A stretch of 64,000 nt of DNA, taken from Cordylochernes scorpioides (Eukaryota; Arthropoda; Arachnida; Pseudoscorpiones; Chernetidae). The position numbers and the translations under genes were made by a program. The stretch spans positions 33,173,363-33,237,362 of the forward strand of contig CP092868.1 in assembly GCA_030710605.1 (NCBI GenBank), read 5' to 3'. A model generated the notes under the pieces. The model worked only from the letters and a program-made list of their open reading frames with translations. It ran no database searches and had not been told where the DNA came from. Of the stretch, positions 21,480 to 32,334 are shown piece by piece (position 1 is the first letter of the stretch; each line of letters starts with the position of its first letter).

Positions 21480-23180
21480 GCCATGTCTGTGCTGTAGGAT
21501 TTGTAATAACCACTAATAATGACAATTGCTCAATTCAATCCAAGTTTCGACATCTAAAGATCCAAGCCAAGCTGCATCTATACAGTCTGGTTCATCTTGT
21601 AAGTTCAAAACTCGAACTTCTTCAATAAGTGTAGCCCATGTGATGTACTTACAATATAAGTGCAGTCACCATCTCTAGTGTCCATTAAGTCGAATTCGAC
21701 TTTTGGCGTTAACTATATGGACAAATATTGTCCAATATTAATCATGATAATCATGACCATATGTACATGGTATATGTAGAAACATCTACCTATATCGGCC
21801 AGTTTCAAAGCTCCAAGCCAAGCTGCATCCATACAGTCTGGTTCATCTTGTAAGTTCAAAACTCGAACTGCTCCAATAAGTGTAGCTCATCTGATATACG
21901 TGTACATACAATATAACCGCCGCCACGATCTCTAGCGTCCATCAAGTGGAATTCGACTTTAGGTGTGAACTATATGGACACATATTCTCCAATATAAATC
22001 ATGATAATCATGGCCATGTATACGTGGTATATACGTAGAGACATCTACCTATATCCAAAACTCCAAGCCAAGCTGCATCCATACAGTCTGGTTCATCTTG
22101 TAAGTTCAAAACTCGAACTGCTTCAATAGGTGTAGCTCATCTGATATACGTATACATACAACATAACCGCAGCCATGATCTCTAGCGTCCAACAAGTGGA
22201 ACATAACCGCAGCCATGATCTCTAGCGTCCAACAAGTGGAACATAACCGCAGCCATGATCTCTAGCGTCCAACAAGTGGAAATCGACTTTTGGTGTGAAG
22301 TATATGGACAAATATTGTCCAATATTAATCATTATAATCATGGCCATAAACGTGATATATATGTAGAAACATCTACCTATATCAGCCAGTTTCAAAGCTC
22401 CAAGCCAAGCTGCATCCATACAGTCTGGTTCATCTTGTAAGTTCAAAACTCGAACTGCTCCAATAAGTGTAGCTCATCTGATATACGTGTACATACAACA
22501 TAACCGCAGCCACGATCTCTATCGTTCATCAAGTGGAATTCGACTTTTGGTGTGAAGTATATGGACAAATATTCTCTAATATAAATCATGATTATCATGG
22601 CCATGTGTACATGGTATATGTAGAAACATCTACCTATATCGGCCAGTTCCAAAGTTCCAAACCAAGCTGAATCCATACAGTCTGGTTCATCTTGTGATTG
22701 CAAAAGTCTAACCACTTCAATAGGTGTAGCCCATGTGATATGCTCACAATATAACTGAAGTCACGATCTCTAGTGTCTATCAAGTCGCGTTCGACTTAGC
22801 GGAGTTAACTATATGGACAAATATTATCCATTATAAATCATTATAATCATGGCCATAAACGTGATATATATGTAGAAACATCTATCTACATATATCAGCC
22901 AGTTTCAAAGCTCCAAGCCAAGCTGCATCTATACAGTCTGATTCATCTTGTAAGTTCAAAACTCGAACTGCTTCAATAGGTGTAGTCCATGTGATATACT
23001 TACAATATAAATGCAGCCACGATCTCTAGTTTCCATCAAGTCGAATTCGACTTTTGGCGTTAACTATATGGACAAATATTCTCCAATATAAATCATGGTA
23101 ATCATGTATACATGGTATATACGTAGAGAGATCTACCTATATCGGCCAGTTCCAAAGCTCCAAGCCAAGCTGGCGTCCCT
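21480..23180. repeat. Satellite, period about 250 bp, about 7 units
   Basis: CCAAGCCAAGCTGCATC recurs at about 21,561, 21,812, 22,062, 22,399, 22,658 (diverged), 22,912 and 23,158. Spacings are 246-259 except one of 337 that contains the 40-bp triplication. Each unit contains ATCATGATAATCATGGCCAT, a short palindrome-rich segment. Frames within it are not conserved as proteins. Confidence 0.9.
22161..22280. repeat. Perfect 40-bp triplication inside the satellite
   Basis: Three identical, directly adjacent copies at 22,161-22,200, 22,201-22,240 and 22,241-22,280, starting ACATAACCGCAGCCATGATC. Zero mismatches means this is much younger than the 250-bp array. Confidence 0.97.
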
Positions 23181-23500
23181 CCAGTCTCATTCATTAGGCT
23201 GCCGCCGTCAAGGAAAAGAGAAGGAAAAATGTTTATTTTTGACCAGGAAAAGAATTTCCTGCAGAGATTACCCCGTACATCGTGCGACGTCTTTTCCTGT
23301 CGCCATCATCGAATACAATAACAGACAATATCGTCTTTTTACAACAATCGTCCAACACAATTCACTTTCTACGGTCACAACGCTCTCTTTACGATATGTA
23401 TTGGATTCTCCTCTTTACGATATTTATTGTAGATCTTGGTAGTCATTTCTACATATACCATGTACACATGGTCATCGTAATCATAGTGAATACGGCTGCT
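23181..23500. other. Unassigned GC-richer segment after the satellite
   Basis: 23,170-23,420 is less AT-rich than its surroundings and holds two overlapping frames of 74-115 codons with no motif I know. The satellite phrase CATATACCATGTACACATGG reappears at 23,450-23,470. Confidence 0.35.
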
Positions 23501-23890
23501 TCATGACCCGGGATGGGATCCCGCATTGCGTAAATACTTAGGAAAACTAAACAAATTACCTTAATAGCCCCAGATTCTTACAAAAGTCAAACCCCACCAG
23601 TCTCTTCTTTCTTATCTCCACTCAATCATATTAGGGTATCAAGCTTGTAGAGCATGAGACTTTTGACGGGGTCATTGGGGATGAGTAGAGCTTATCAATG
23701 GATGAACTAATACAGTCAATAATGGGTGCCCCACCAGTGGTTGCAAATAACCAAACGGGGCTCTGGCACATTTGTAAGTGCAAAGTCGAACTGCTTTTCA
23801 CATGTGTAGACATGTGGTGCACTTAAATTAGAGGCAGTCGCTAACTACCCACCATGGTTATCATGGCCTGTACCACGTGTTCTAGGGATA
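23500..23890 (+). mobile_element. SINE-1 copy interrupted by LINE-R
   Basis: SINE parts at 23,500-23,600 (box-B-like GGGATGGGATCCCGC, then CCCCAGATTCTTACAAAAGT) and 23,738-23,890 (GGCTCTGGCACATTTGTAAG, ending CCACGTGTTCTAGGGATAAT) are split by an insertion. Confidence 0.8.
23601..23728 (-). mobile_element. LINE-R 3' fragment inserted in SINE-1
   Basis: Flanked by CCCCACCAG at 23,592-23,600 and 23,729-23,737, a 9-bp target duplication at a position where other SINE-1 copies are continuous. The minus-strand tail ends GATTGAGTGGAGATAAGAAA then GAAGAGA. This nested case dates LINE-R as younger than this SINE copy. Confidence 0.8.
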
Positions 23891-24555
23891 ATAATAAAAA
23901 AGTTGTTTCTCACATAATATGATATTCTTAGAATTTTGTATTCTATTGTGTTGAAATGTTAATTCAAGCTAGTTTCGTAAATTGTAGTAATCATAATGTT
24001 TATTTATTTCGTTTCAGTTTACAGGTGTCGAGTCACCATGTCCTGGCTATTTACACATGGTGAGTTGGTGAAGTAGAGGTGACAGACCTTGCAGCTGTTG
24101 GAGCTCCTAACTAAGTGTCAGGTCGTCCGGAATTGGGGATTGATATCTTATTTATTCTAAAGAATATCTTGTATAGTTGGATTAGTTGAATGTTGTAGTT
24201 GAAGGTATAATATCATAACAGAAATTTGGTACATATCTTCTAGATCGGGTTGGTTTAAATCCTCCTTCAGTATATTGTTTGATAGGTTGAATGGAGCTCC
24301 TATACTTGTCCGATGGCAGATTCTCATGAATGTGTTCTTTATATATTTGTCTATTGATATGTTTACCTTTCAATTGCAAGACAGTGTAATAAAACAGGAA
24401 AGAATGGGTTTCGAGGAGTATTTTCCCTGTAGGAATAGAATTGCTTAACTATAAGGAAAACGGGTAAATAGATGTGAAAGGAAATTGTAAAGGTTTATTT
24501 ATAAAATATTTTATTCACAAACTCTTGCTTTCGTGTATATATCTTTGTTCTATGA

Positions 24556-24596
<41 letters not shown>

Positions 24597-24735
24597 TTGA
24601 CTTGACACACTAAATTGGCTCATTTGGACTCCATCACTTTAGCTGGTATTTTGCAGACTAATTTATTCACGATGGCAATGCATATATAATACAATATAAT
24701 GCGGCTTATGATTGTAATATTTACCAACGGAGAAA
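23891..24735. other. Otherwise unassigned; long (TA)n at 24,551-24,592
   Basis: No recognised gene apart from the exon candidate listed separately. A 65-codon minus-strand frame (24,182-24,379) has no recognisable motif. Confidence 0.4.
24017..24058 (+). CDS. Candidate first coding exon
   Basis: TTATTTATTTCGTTTCAG precedes 42 bases ending at ATG|GTGAGT. The candidate exon contains CACCATGTC, a good animal start context, followed by MSWLFTH up to the donor. Acceptor, start context and donor all fit, but no downstream exon was identified and the length is short. Low confidence. Confidence 0.2.
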
Positions 24736-24738
24736 TAT

Positions 24739-24812
24739 GTCCAGGGTAACCTAGTGGACATGGCATCTGCCCGGTAAGCGGAACACTGCGGGTTCAATTC
24801 CCATCCCTGGAC
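24739..24812 (+). pseudogene. tRNA-like sequence, probable tRNA pseudogene
   Basis: The acceptor stem GTCCAGGG/CCCTGGAC is perfect. The D-arm region CCTAGTGGACATGGC and the anticodon stem TCTGC/GCGGA (one wobble) are good. The loop CCGGTAA lacks the conserved U33 and puts GGT in the anticodon slot. The T stem has a C-A mismatch. The body looks most like tRNA-Arg. Either a decayed tRNA gene or the head of a SINE; not a confident functional tRNA. Confidence 0.55.
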
Positions 24813-25288
24813 ACTTTTATTTTTCCGTTTATCATTACACTTCACAATTCATCCTTTCATACTTCATCGCAAAGGTTAGAAATAATCGTTATTTCTCCTT
24901 AAAATAAATTTCGATTTTGCGTTCAAAAGAAACACACGCGGGATAATTTTCAAATGTCGTTCTACAATTCATATATGTTACAGAAAAATAAAATAAATAT
25001 ATTTTTTTTTGAGGGAAATTAAGAATAACTTAAATAATGACCTCAGAAAAATTTTGAAGCTTTTATTCAACCTACTTTACTTCTTGGGTACAAGTTTTGT
25101 AATAAAAATTTTAAACATACTTTCAGATTACTTAGAAACCTGAAATACGTGCTCAATCCCGATGTCAATGTAAGTGTATAAAATATCCGACTTCTTAGGT
25201 CGTTGGCGAATATGTTAGTTAGAAAAAAAGAAGAAACCTAATAATATATAATATGAAAAATAATAGAAAAAAAATAATAAAAAGGTGT

Positions 25289-25570
25289 TGATATCATATT
25301 TAAAAAAGGCATATCCTGACCAGAAGCACGTGTGCTTTCAGAAGGCAGAGCGCCATCTAGTTGAACGGAAATCAACTAAACATTGATTTAGCCTGTTCCC
25401 TGATATTTGGCTAACCCAATTTCCTAATAAATCAAGAAAAGTAATCAACGAACGCGTTTCGCGCTGTTGGCGCTCGTCAGCATGGAGTAGGCTGTACCAC
25501 TGCGACCAAAAATATTTTTGTCCCAGTGGCTTCTTGAGAAACCAAGAAATGGGTATTTAAGGCCTAATTT
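25289..25570 (-). mobile_element. Family T1 element with hammerhead-like and CTCF-like motifs
   Basis: Same layout as the 12.8 kb copy: GGCATATCCTGACCAGAAGC, a GAGCGCCATCTAGTTG block, GATATTTGGCTAACCCAA, AATAAATCAAGAAAAGT, then the hammerhead-like terminus and GGCTGTACCACTGCGACC. Non-coding. Confidence 0.75.
25445..25487 (-). ncRNA. Hammerhead ribozyme-like motif, family T1 (best core)
   Basis: Minus strand in order: CCATG, CTGACGA, stem GCGC with loop CAACA and GCGC, GAAA, ACGCGT, T, CGTTG. The core is exactly CUGANGA/GAAA and stem II is a perfect 4-bp helix starting G-C as required. Stem I here is weak (GC, a wobble, AT). The stem-III palindrome suits dimer cleavage. Confidence 0.6.
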
Positions 25571-25636
25571 GCGTAAATACGCTTTACATATGAAAAAACA
25601 ATAGAAAAATAATAAAAAGGTAAGGTGTTGATATTA

Positions 25637-25656
25637 TCTATATATATAAAAATGAA

Positions 25657-25687
<31 letters not shown>

Positions 25688-26445
25688 GTGTGTGTGTGTC
25701 CTCTATGGATTCAAAAACCATACATCCAATCGCCGTGAAAATTTGGGATATTATTAGGCATATCCCCGGAAAGGTTTACGAAAAATAATATCTTGAATAT
25801 CTTTAATATCCTTAGAGTTATTTGCAGATTTGTAGCTTTAACTCGCAAGCACCATTGAGACGGAGATAGGCTTAGGTTTGCTGCTCCTGATGACCTTGGG
25901 TCTGCCCCACCCCGTGAGAGAATGGATTCGCCCGGCCGCCAGTACCCACCGACCAATCAGGGCAGAGTTGGTGTCACAGCTATGCCAAGTAGACAAGAAA
26001 AAAAGCCTCGCGGGAGCTTGCCCAAGATGACCTCCGGGAACTTCGTCCATCTTACATAAACGACCATGAATTTATTCAACCTTATCGAGTATTTTTCAAT
26101 GGACCGGGAAAAAATGTTCACTAGATAAAACGATGATTTAGTAATGTAGAAAATTAGGAAAGACAAAATTCAGAATGACACGGCACACAGGGACCGGGAA
26201 AAAATGATCACTTTATCAGTTTCAAATTATCAAAATATATCTATTTCTTTTTATAAGTTTATAGAGAATTGTTTTAACAAATGTTCGTTAGACAGACCTT
26301 TACTCGGGTACTGATTAATATTGATTTTATTCAACTTATCGAGTATTTTTCAAGGGACCGGGAAAAAATGTTCACTTTATCGAGAGATTCGTTAGACAAA
26401 CCTTTACTCGGGTAAAACACGGGCGAAGCCGGGTACATCCGCTAG
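25637..26445 (+). mobile_element. Non-autonomous Helitron
   Basis: Begins TCTATATATATAAAAATGAA followed by (TCTG)n at 25,661-25,688 and (TG)n, and ends GGGCGAAGCCGGG...CCGCTAG at 26,445. The left neighbour is A and the right neighbour is T, matching Helitron insertion between A and T. The GGC-GAA-GCC hairpin lies about 10 bases before CTAG. No Rep/helicase coding is seen, so it depends on an autonomous relative. Confidence 0.85.
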
Positions 26446-26589
26446 TATAAAATAAGAGTCTATTTCTCTACTCACCAAGTTCAGCAACCTTTTCATAATT
26501 AATTCTTCAAAATTTTTAATTATGTAAATTTTAAAATTCTTTTGTTCTATATATTTACATAGATTTATCTTTTAAAATAATATATAATC

Positions 26590-26680
26590 TCTCTCTGCAT
26601 TACTTTATTTATACGTTTTAGTTAACTGAAGAAGAGCTTATCCGAAAGCTTCTTTAATCAAGTAAATAAAAAGAGTTGCG
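26590..26680 (+). mobile_element. T3-like terminus
   Basis: GTTAACTGAAGAAGAGCTTA, TCCGAAAGCTTC, TTTAATCAAGTAAATAAAAAG matches 11,040-11,105. It holds CTGAAGA and GAAA but a poor stem between them. Confidence 0.5.
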
Positions 26681-26730
26681 TGATCTTATGCTTTTTTTTT
26701 TTTTTGTAATTTGACTTTCATTATTATTAT

Positions 26731-27180
26731 GATGCATTAGCGCGCCATCTGTTATCAGAAATTAGAACTATTTTTGATATGTAAGTTTATTTTTGAATTA
26801 AAACAATTTTCTACTGCCTTTACTGTAATGAGTCTAGCTTTAGTATCCGTATAAAAGGAAAACAGTAAAAATTCATTATTACAGCGGTATAGTAGATTAT
26901 ATTATGATGCTTTAGCGCGCCATCTGTTATCAAAATTTGAAACTATTTTAGATGCGTAAGATTCTTTTTAAAAATAAACAATTTCTACTGCCCTTACTGC
27001 AATAGGAGTCTATTTTTAGTATCACTATAAAAGGAAAAATTCAATATTACAGCGGTATGGTAGATTATATTATGATGCATTAGCGCGCCATCTGTTATCA
27101 AAATTTGAAACTATTATAGACACGTAAGATTCTTTTTAAAAAATAAACAATTTCTACTGCCCTTACTGCAATGGAAAAAT
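26731..27180. repeat. Tandem repeat, period about 170 bp, about 2.6 units
   Basis: GATGCxTTAGCGCGCCATCT starts units at 26,731, 26,906 and 27,074. Each includes TTCTACTGCCCTTACTGCAA. Single units of the same repeat occur at 28,905, 38,580 and 55,430. Confidence 0.85.
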
Positions 27181-27465
27181 TAAAGGGAGGCCCTGGCTCA
27201 TCATCGATGGGAGGGTTCACCACTGATGAGCCAGGCCCTTCTATTATATTTATCATTGCAGTAAGGACTTATGCTCCTCTACATCCCGGCTCTCCTGGCC
27301 TCACCCGGCGATGATCCCCTGGCTACCCATCCCCAGGCCCCTTCAACAGTACAATGTACGTATATAGTGCTTTGTATATATTCCGCTTTATGCGTCCATC
27401 GGGGCTCAAAAATCATTCATTCTGGTTAACAGTCCCGTAAATAAAATAATTTCCGCAGTAAGATC
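27181..27465. repeat. Strong hairpin and one unit of the 115-bp repeat
   Basis: GGCCCTGGCTCATCA at 27,187-27,201 pairs with TGATGAGCCAGGCCC at 27,224-27,238, a 14-15 bp stem. After a GC-rich stretch, 27,360-27,460 is a unit of the repeat arrayed at 39.7 and 53.4 kb (GTATATATTCCGCTTTATGC). Confidence 0.65.
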
Positions 27466-28540
27466 AATAGAAAATTGTTTAAATTCAAAAAGAATCATAC
27501 GCATCTAAAATAGTTTATATTTCTTGTTGTGTTTTAACTTAAAAGCACACAAAAATATAATAAACTTGAATTTGTTTATTCAAGTCTCAAAAAAACAAAG
27601 CTTTGCAAATAGAACAAATAATAATGAAGAAGAAGAAAGAAACATTTTAGGAAAAGCAAAAACAAAACAAAAGTACTGGTCAAAAATAAACATTTAAAAT
27701 CGAAAATTAATATCTTCAACATTTCTTATATTAAATCATTATGTGTAAAATATTGATAATTTGTACTCATTAATATATAGTGTTGATATCAGATTATTTA
27801 CAATTTATCTAAAATCTTTTGGGAAGTTGGATTATACTTAGGTTAGCTTTTTGAAATTTTATAAAAATATAAAAGTAATATTTATTTACATTTATATAGT
27901 CGTACATTTGAAGGTTTGAAAAATCCAAATTTTAATACGCGCGATATCACTTTAAATAATAAAGCACAAACATTTTTCATTAAAAAAATTGTTTTTATCA
28001 TTCCCACTTATTAATATTCATTTTCATTTAAAAATAATTGTTTTTATCATTCCCACTTAATAATATTTGGCACGGAAGCGCCTAATTGATATATTTAAAA
28101 AGTAAAAAATAAAAAGCAATCGCAAAAGTGCTAATGCAAACGAAAATTAAGAGAAAGAGAAATTTACCAATTCGTCATTCGGTGTCGCCATCTATGGATA
28201 ATAATTGATACTAATTTAATATATATTTTGAACAGGGCTTATAAATAGTATTTTCTCCTTTTTTTTTACGAGAGTAAATATTTAATATTATATATATATA
28301 TATACATATAGAACACGTGAAAAATGATATATTTATATTAATAAAAAAAAATTATTGAAAATTGCGTTTGATATTTTTTATCATTTGAATTAAACTCTCT
28401 TTCTCTTTTATATATATTTTTAAAAGACGTATATTTTGGAAACACTAAAGCCTAATTGACATGTATTTATTTGATTATGTATTTTATAAATTGAATCATA
28501 CCCATATTTCTATCAAATATATTAGCTTTATAATAATCCA
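27466..28540. other. No gene recognised
   Basis: Very AT-rich spacer, including a near-duplicate pair at 27,985-28,060 (TTTTTATCATTCCCACTTA appears twice). Confidence 0.45.
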
Positions 28541-28547
28541 ACTCAGT

Positions 28548-28620
28548 TCCCACGTGGTCTAGTGGCTAGGATACCTGGCTTTCACCCAGGCGGGCCCGGG
28601 TTCGATTCCCGGCGTGGGAA
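28548..28620 (+). tRNA. tRNA-Glu (TTC)
   Basis: Acceptor TCCCACG/CGTGGGA is perfect. Box A GTGGTCTAGTGG, anticodon arm CCTGG-CTTTCAC-CCAGG with anticodon TTC, and T arm CCGGG-TTCGATT-CCCGG are all canonical. The terminal A is the discriminator and a run of eight T follows directly as the pol III terminator. No intron. All invariant positions are intact, so it is likely functional. Confidence 0.97.
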
Positions 28621-28639
28621 TTTTTTTTGGTCAAATTTA

Positions 28640-29165
28640 TTATTTTTTAATATAGGCATTCTATAGCTCTAATTTAATATTTTATTCAATTTTTTGTTTT
28701 ATTTCAGTATTAGTAATTTTTATGTTTTCAATGATAAGATGTCTTTTGAGAGATATGTGTTTCTTTCCTTCTTAAAAAACGTTTTTTTTTTAACAATAAT
28801 ATATATATTATAATTAATATAATATATAAATAATATAATATTATTTTGATAGAAATTGTTTAATTTTTAAAAGAATATCTACACACAAATACATACGCGT
28901 CTAAAATAGTTTTGCTTTTTCATAACAGATGGCGCTCTAATGCAATCATATTATAAATATTTTTACTCTTTCTCTCTCTCTCTAACATAAAAATATATAT
29001 TCATTGTTGGAAATTTTACATGGAAGATATTGAACACTATAAAAAGAAAGGTCTCCCGTCAAAAAAGACGTAAAATCAATGTCCATCTATCAAAAGTCTC
29101 TGCAAACTACCTGAATCCATAAGGTCTACTGGAGATTTTGTCGTCTTTCTATAGACCTTCTTTTT
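28640..29165. other. No gene recognised
   Basis: AT-rich. 28,905-28,945 is a piece of the 170-bp repeat with AACAGATGGCGCTCTAATGC. (TC)n lies at 28,970-28,983. Confidence 0.4.
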
Positions 29166-29169
29166 AATA

Positions 29170-29590
29170 TAGTACCCAGTTTACAACGAACCATGGAAAT
29201 TTAAAGGGATTTTTATCAAAAATTAGCTCGGTTGAAGACTCTAGCTGTCATTGTGGCAACGAATTCCAGGACTTGAGACACCTACTGCTGGAATGTCCAC
29301 TCTTCTTCACCGCTAGACAACAGACAATAAATAATGTTGTAGATCTATATCAATTTGTAAATAGCAGAGAGAATTATCATAGATTTAATTATTTTTGTAA
29401 ATATATTTATGGTTTTCTTTCAAACCTGAAAGGTTCAGGTTCTTAATATATATTATTGTTTCTCTTTTTTATTTTTGATTACCTTTTCTTGTATAATATG
29501 TTTATAACTGTTTCTGTTTAAAAATGTAAATCGACGCAATTATCCCTAGCCGGGGATATCGCGTTTTGTGTGTTGAAAAAAATAGAAATA
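29170..29590 (+). pseudogene. LINE ORF2 C-terminal fragment with 3' UTR
   Basis: The plus-strand frame from about 29,170 reads TTNHGNLKGFLSKI, SCHCGNEFQDLRHLLLECPL, and ends with NLKGSGS and a stop near 29,446. The CxCG...HLLLECPLF block is the usual LINE RT tail after the RNase H-like region. The 3' UTR ends TTATCCCTAGCCGGGGATAT...TGTGTTGAAAAAAATAG. Only the tail survives (5' truncation). Confidence 0.8.
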
Positions 29591-29892
29591 TATACTTCTG
29601 GTAAAAAAAAATGTCTTCCGCCATAGATTAGCCATTAAGCCAGTTAAACACCTCTTTGGCAAATACTGAAGCATTATTTAATCATTTATGGATCCTATAG
29701 AATTAAAGATGGCCCTAGACTGACGATAGATATTATCCTAAAAGCCATGGTTTCCAGGTGAGATTACTGAATTTGCCAAAGCTGTTGTTGTGGCTTTGTC
29801 ACCGACCCGAGGCCGTGCGGATAGAGTCAATAGATGGCGCTTTGTTATAGCGTTTGTAGTAATAGGAGAGTTGACCTTTCTTTACACTTATT

Positions 29893-30480
29893 TACAAAAC
29901 TTAAGTAATTGAAAAGTTTTGATATCGCCGGTCGTCTGTTTTCTTTTGTTGTTGTTGTTGTTTTGTTTTAACTCCGCCTTTGCCGGTCCCAAGCCAGGAA
30001 GAAAAAGGAGGAGGGGGAGCAGTAACAAGCTCGCTAAAAAACCTGGGTTCAGCTGGTCCGGCTGATAGTACCCTGTAAGGGCTCCTAATCTAGGAATACA
30101 GGATGAGCAGCGTTTGTACTCCATGTTAGGAGCAGCTGCACATGGCGTCTGTTCCTCATGTCAGAGGCGGCCATTTATTTTGGAGCTAAGTCGGCCTGCC
30201 ACTGAGTAGTGCTCCCAGTCTTAATGACAAAGGCAGACGCATTCTACTTCACCCAGTCATGATGGTTGTCAAATACCATCAAGGGTCACAACTTGATACC
30301 CTAATGATTGAGTGGAGATAAGAAAGAAGGGAGAAGGAGACAGAGGCAATTTTGTTCACACTTGGTTATCTTGTGTGTCTTCAATAAAGGTCATTGTAAT
30401 ATCTTTTTGAGTTATTATCTGGATCCCGATATACATGCTATAAGGTACAACTTCCTTAAGTTTTGTCCATTAGTGTAAAT
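29893..30480 (+). mobile_element. TACACTCA-type MITE interrupted by LINE-R
   Basis: The left part (29,893-29,940, TTGATATCGCCGGTCGTC as at 19.1 kb) and right part (30,330-30,480, GAGACAGAGGCAATTTTG...AACTTCCTTAAGTTTTG) are one MITE split by the insertion at 29,941-30,329. Confidence 0.7.
29941..30329 (+). mobile_element. LINE-R copy nested in MITE
   Basis: Reverse complement of 16,790-17,180. Runs from ACTCCGCCTTTGCCGGTCCC to GATTGAGTGGAGATAAGAAA. Frames are broken by many stops. It starts after (TTG)n. Confidence 0.65.
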
Positions 30481-30489
30481 ATTTCAATA

Positions 30490-31200
30490 AATATTTCGAC
30501 GAAATATCCCAAGAACAACACTTAATATATGTCATGGAATTTTTTTTTTCGAAATATAAATAGAAAATAATAATGCTGGCAATAATAAAAGCATATAAAA
30601 AATCAATAAGTTAAAGTTGATAGAAAAATTTTAAAACCTTTTTTTTTTTACTAAATTCTTTACATCATAACAATTTTAAAATAATGTCTATATCGCCATC
30701 TATGAATCAAAGTTGAAACTATTTTTGAAGATAGTGTTTTTTTTTTTGTTTTTTTTTTCAATATTAAAACTTGCGGTTTAAAAAAAGTTTAATATAGCTT
30801 CATTGTGGCATTTTATAATTTTAAAAGTGACTACAAATCTTAGGAATTACTATGATTAAAATTATAAAGATACAAACAACTAAATTTAAAGTTTTTAAAT
30901 AGGGCTATGTCTCGCCATCTATCGACAGCTTTTGTAACTAAATATATTTTTATGTGTAAATATATGATTAATATATATTAATATTAGTTTTTATTTTATT
31001 AAAAATATTGATGTAAACTTCAATAAAAAAATATGCATATTCATCCTATTTCTTAAAAACGCATATAAAAAAAAAATGATAACTTTATCAAAAGTATAAA
31101 CCTATGAAAAACTTGTCATAATTTAAAAAATAATATAAATGATTTTTAATACATTTGTTTGCAAATATCTTTGCAAAATGTTGAAAATTGTAAAAAAAAA
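30490..31200. other. No gene recognised
   Basis: AT-rich spacer with two isolated CGCCATCTAT(g/c) sites (about 30,701 and 30,913). Confidence 0.4.
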
Positions 31201-31203
31201 AAT

Positions 31204-31277
31204 TGGCCCATGGGGGGATCGAACCCACGACCTTCGCGTTATTAGCACGACGCTCTAACCAACTGAGCTAATGGGCC
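31204..31277 (-). tRNA. tRNA-Ile (AAT)
   Basis: On the minus strand: acceptor GGCCCAT/ATGGGCC, D arm TAGCTCAGTTGGTTAGA, anticodon loop CTAATAA with anticodon AAT, T arm with GGTTCGATCC, discriminator A. The run of A on the plus strand at 31,191-31,202 is the T-run terminator. No intron. Stems are intact, so it is likely functional. Confidence 0.97.
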
Positions 31278-31289
31278 GGATGCGTGATA

Positions 31290-31860
31290 TGTTTTATTTT
31301 TTCTTATGAATATATATATTTAATATATTTTTATTCTAGTCTGAATGTTTTCAGAAACAGTCAATAGATGGCGCTAGAGTTTTAGCGTCTATTTTAACAG
31401 AAAAAGTAGCCTTCTTTTTTATTAAAGAAGTTGTTTACTTATACAATTTCGACTTTTTTTTTTATTTCTATTTTTTTAAACGTAATATAAGTATTCTATG
31501 AAAAAAAATTCTCGTCATTCACAATGATGATATGGAAGATATTTTGCATTGATAAAGTTATAAAATATAATCACGTTGAAAAGGCATGACAAAAATGCTA
31601 CCTTGATTGTGTAAATCCTTTCAAAAGCTTTCAAACCAGTTGAAAGACCGAAAAAGTTTGACGTTTGAAAAACGAGATTTTTACAAAGAAAAATTTAGCC
31701 TTCGCATTTTCACTCTCTTGGTATATTTTTAATAAATTTGAATAAAAATGACGTACAATATTGTTGCATCATGACTAATGCACCTATTTAATTTTAATTT
31801 GTATTATTATTTTTCATATATTTTAAATTAAAATGTATTTATTTTATTAAACAAAATATA
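31290..31860. other. No gene recognised
   Basis: AT-rich spacer; one AATAGATGGCGCTAG site at about 31,366. Confidence 0.4.
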
Positions 31861-31861
31861 T

Positions 31862-32048
31862 TGCCACGTGGAAAATAGGGGAAGACAAAAACTTCAGGAG
31901 GAGACAACAATTTATTTCAGGCAAGAACAAACTATGAGTGATAAACAAAAGATAGCCACGAGGGTAAATTTACAGAGTAACAAAATATAAACATAAAAAT
32001 GACCACTCTGTTAATAAAAATAATAAAATTAATAAATACCTTGTTACA
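31862..32048 (-). mobile_element. Solo LTR, 187 bp
   Basis: On the minus strand it starts TGTAACAAGG and ends CCACGTGGCA, the TG...CA form of an LTR. It is flanked by ATAT on both sides (31,858-31,861 and 32,049-32,052). It contains an AATAAA-type signal. About 190 bases aligns in reverse with 40,473-40,662, which has the same ATAT flanks. A solo LTR with 4-bp duplications fits a Gypsy-like or TRIM element. Confidence 0.8.
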
Positions 32049-32334
32049 ATATAAATATATTATAAACAGAATATATGTATTATAGAATCATCATTTGTAT
32101 TTAGGTACACTGTGTGACTTCACTCTTTGATGTGAGAAATAAATAAATTATTCTGGAAGCTACTTAAAGTAGAGTTATCTCATTATTCCCTTATATAAAT
32201 TTGTAAGATCAAAGAAATTTTTGCATATCTGATTATTTTTCAATTCTCTAATTTACCTTTTAGCATATCTTCGAGCGAATGTTTGTATTTATTTCTTCTA
32301 TTACCTCTATATATTAATAAGAATCTGATTTCGT

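Noticed and set aside
25711..26166. Minus-strand frames inside the Helitron
   Set aside because: No Rep or helicase motifs. Three overlapping frames without homology I recognise, within a short non-autonomous element.
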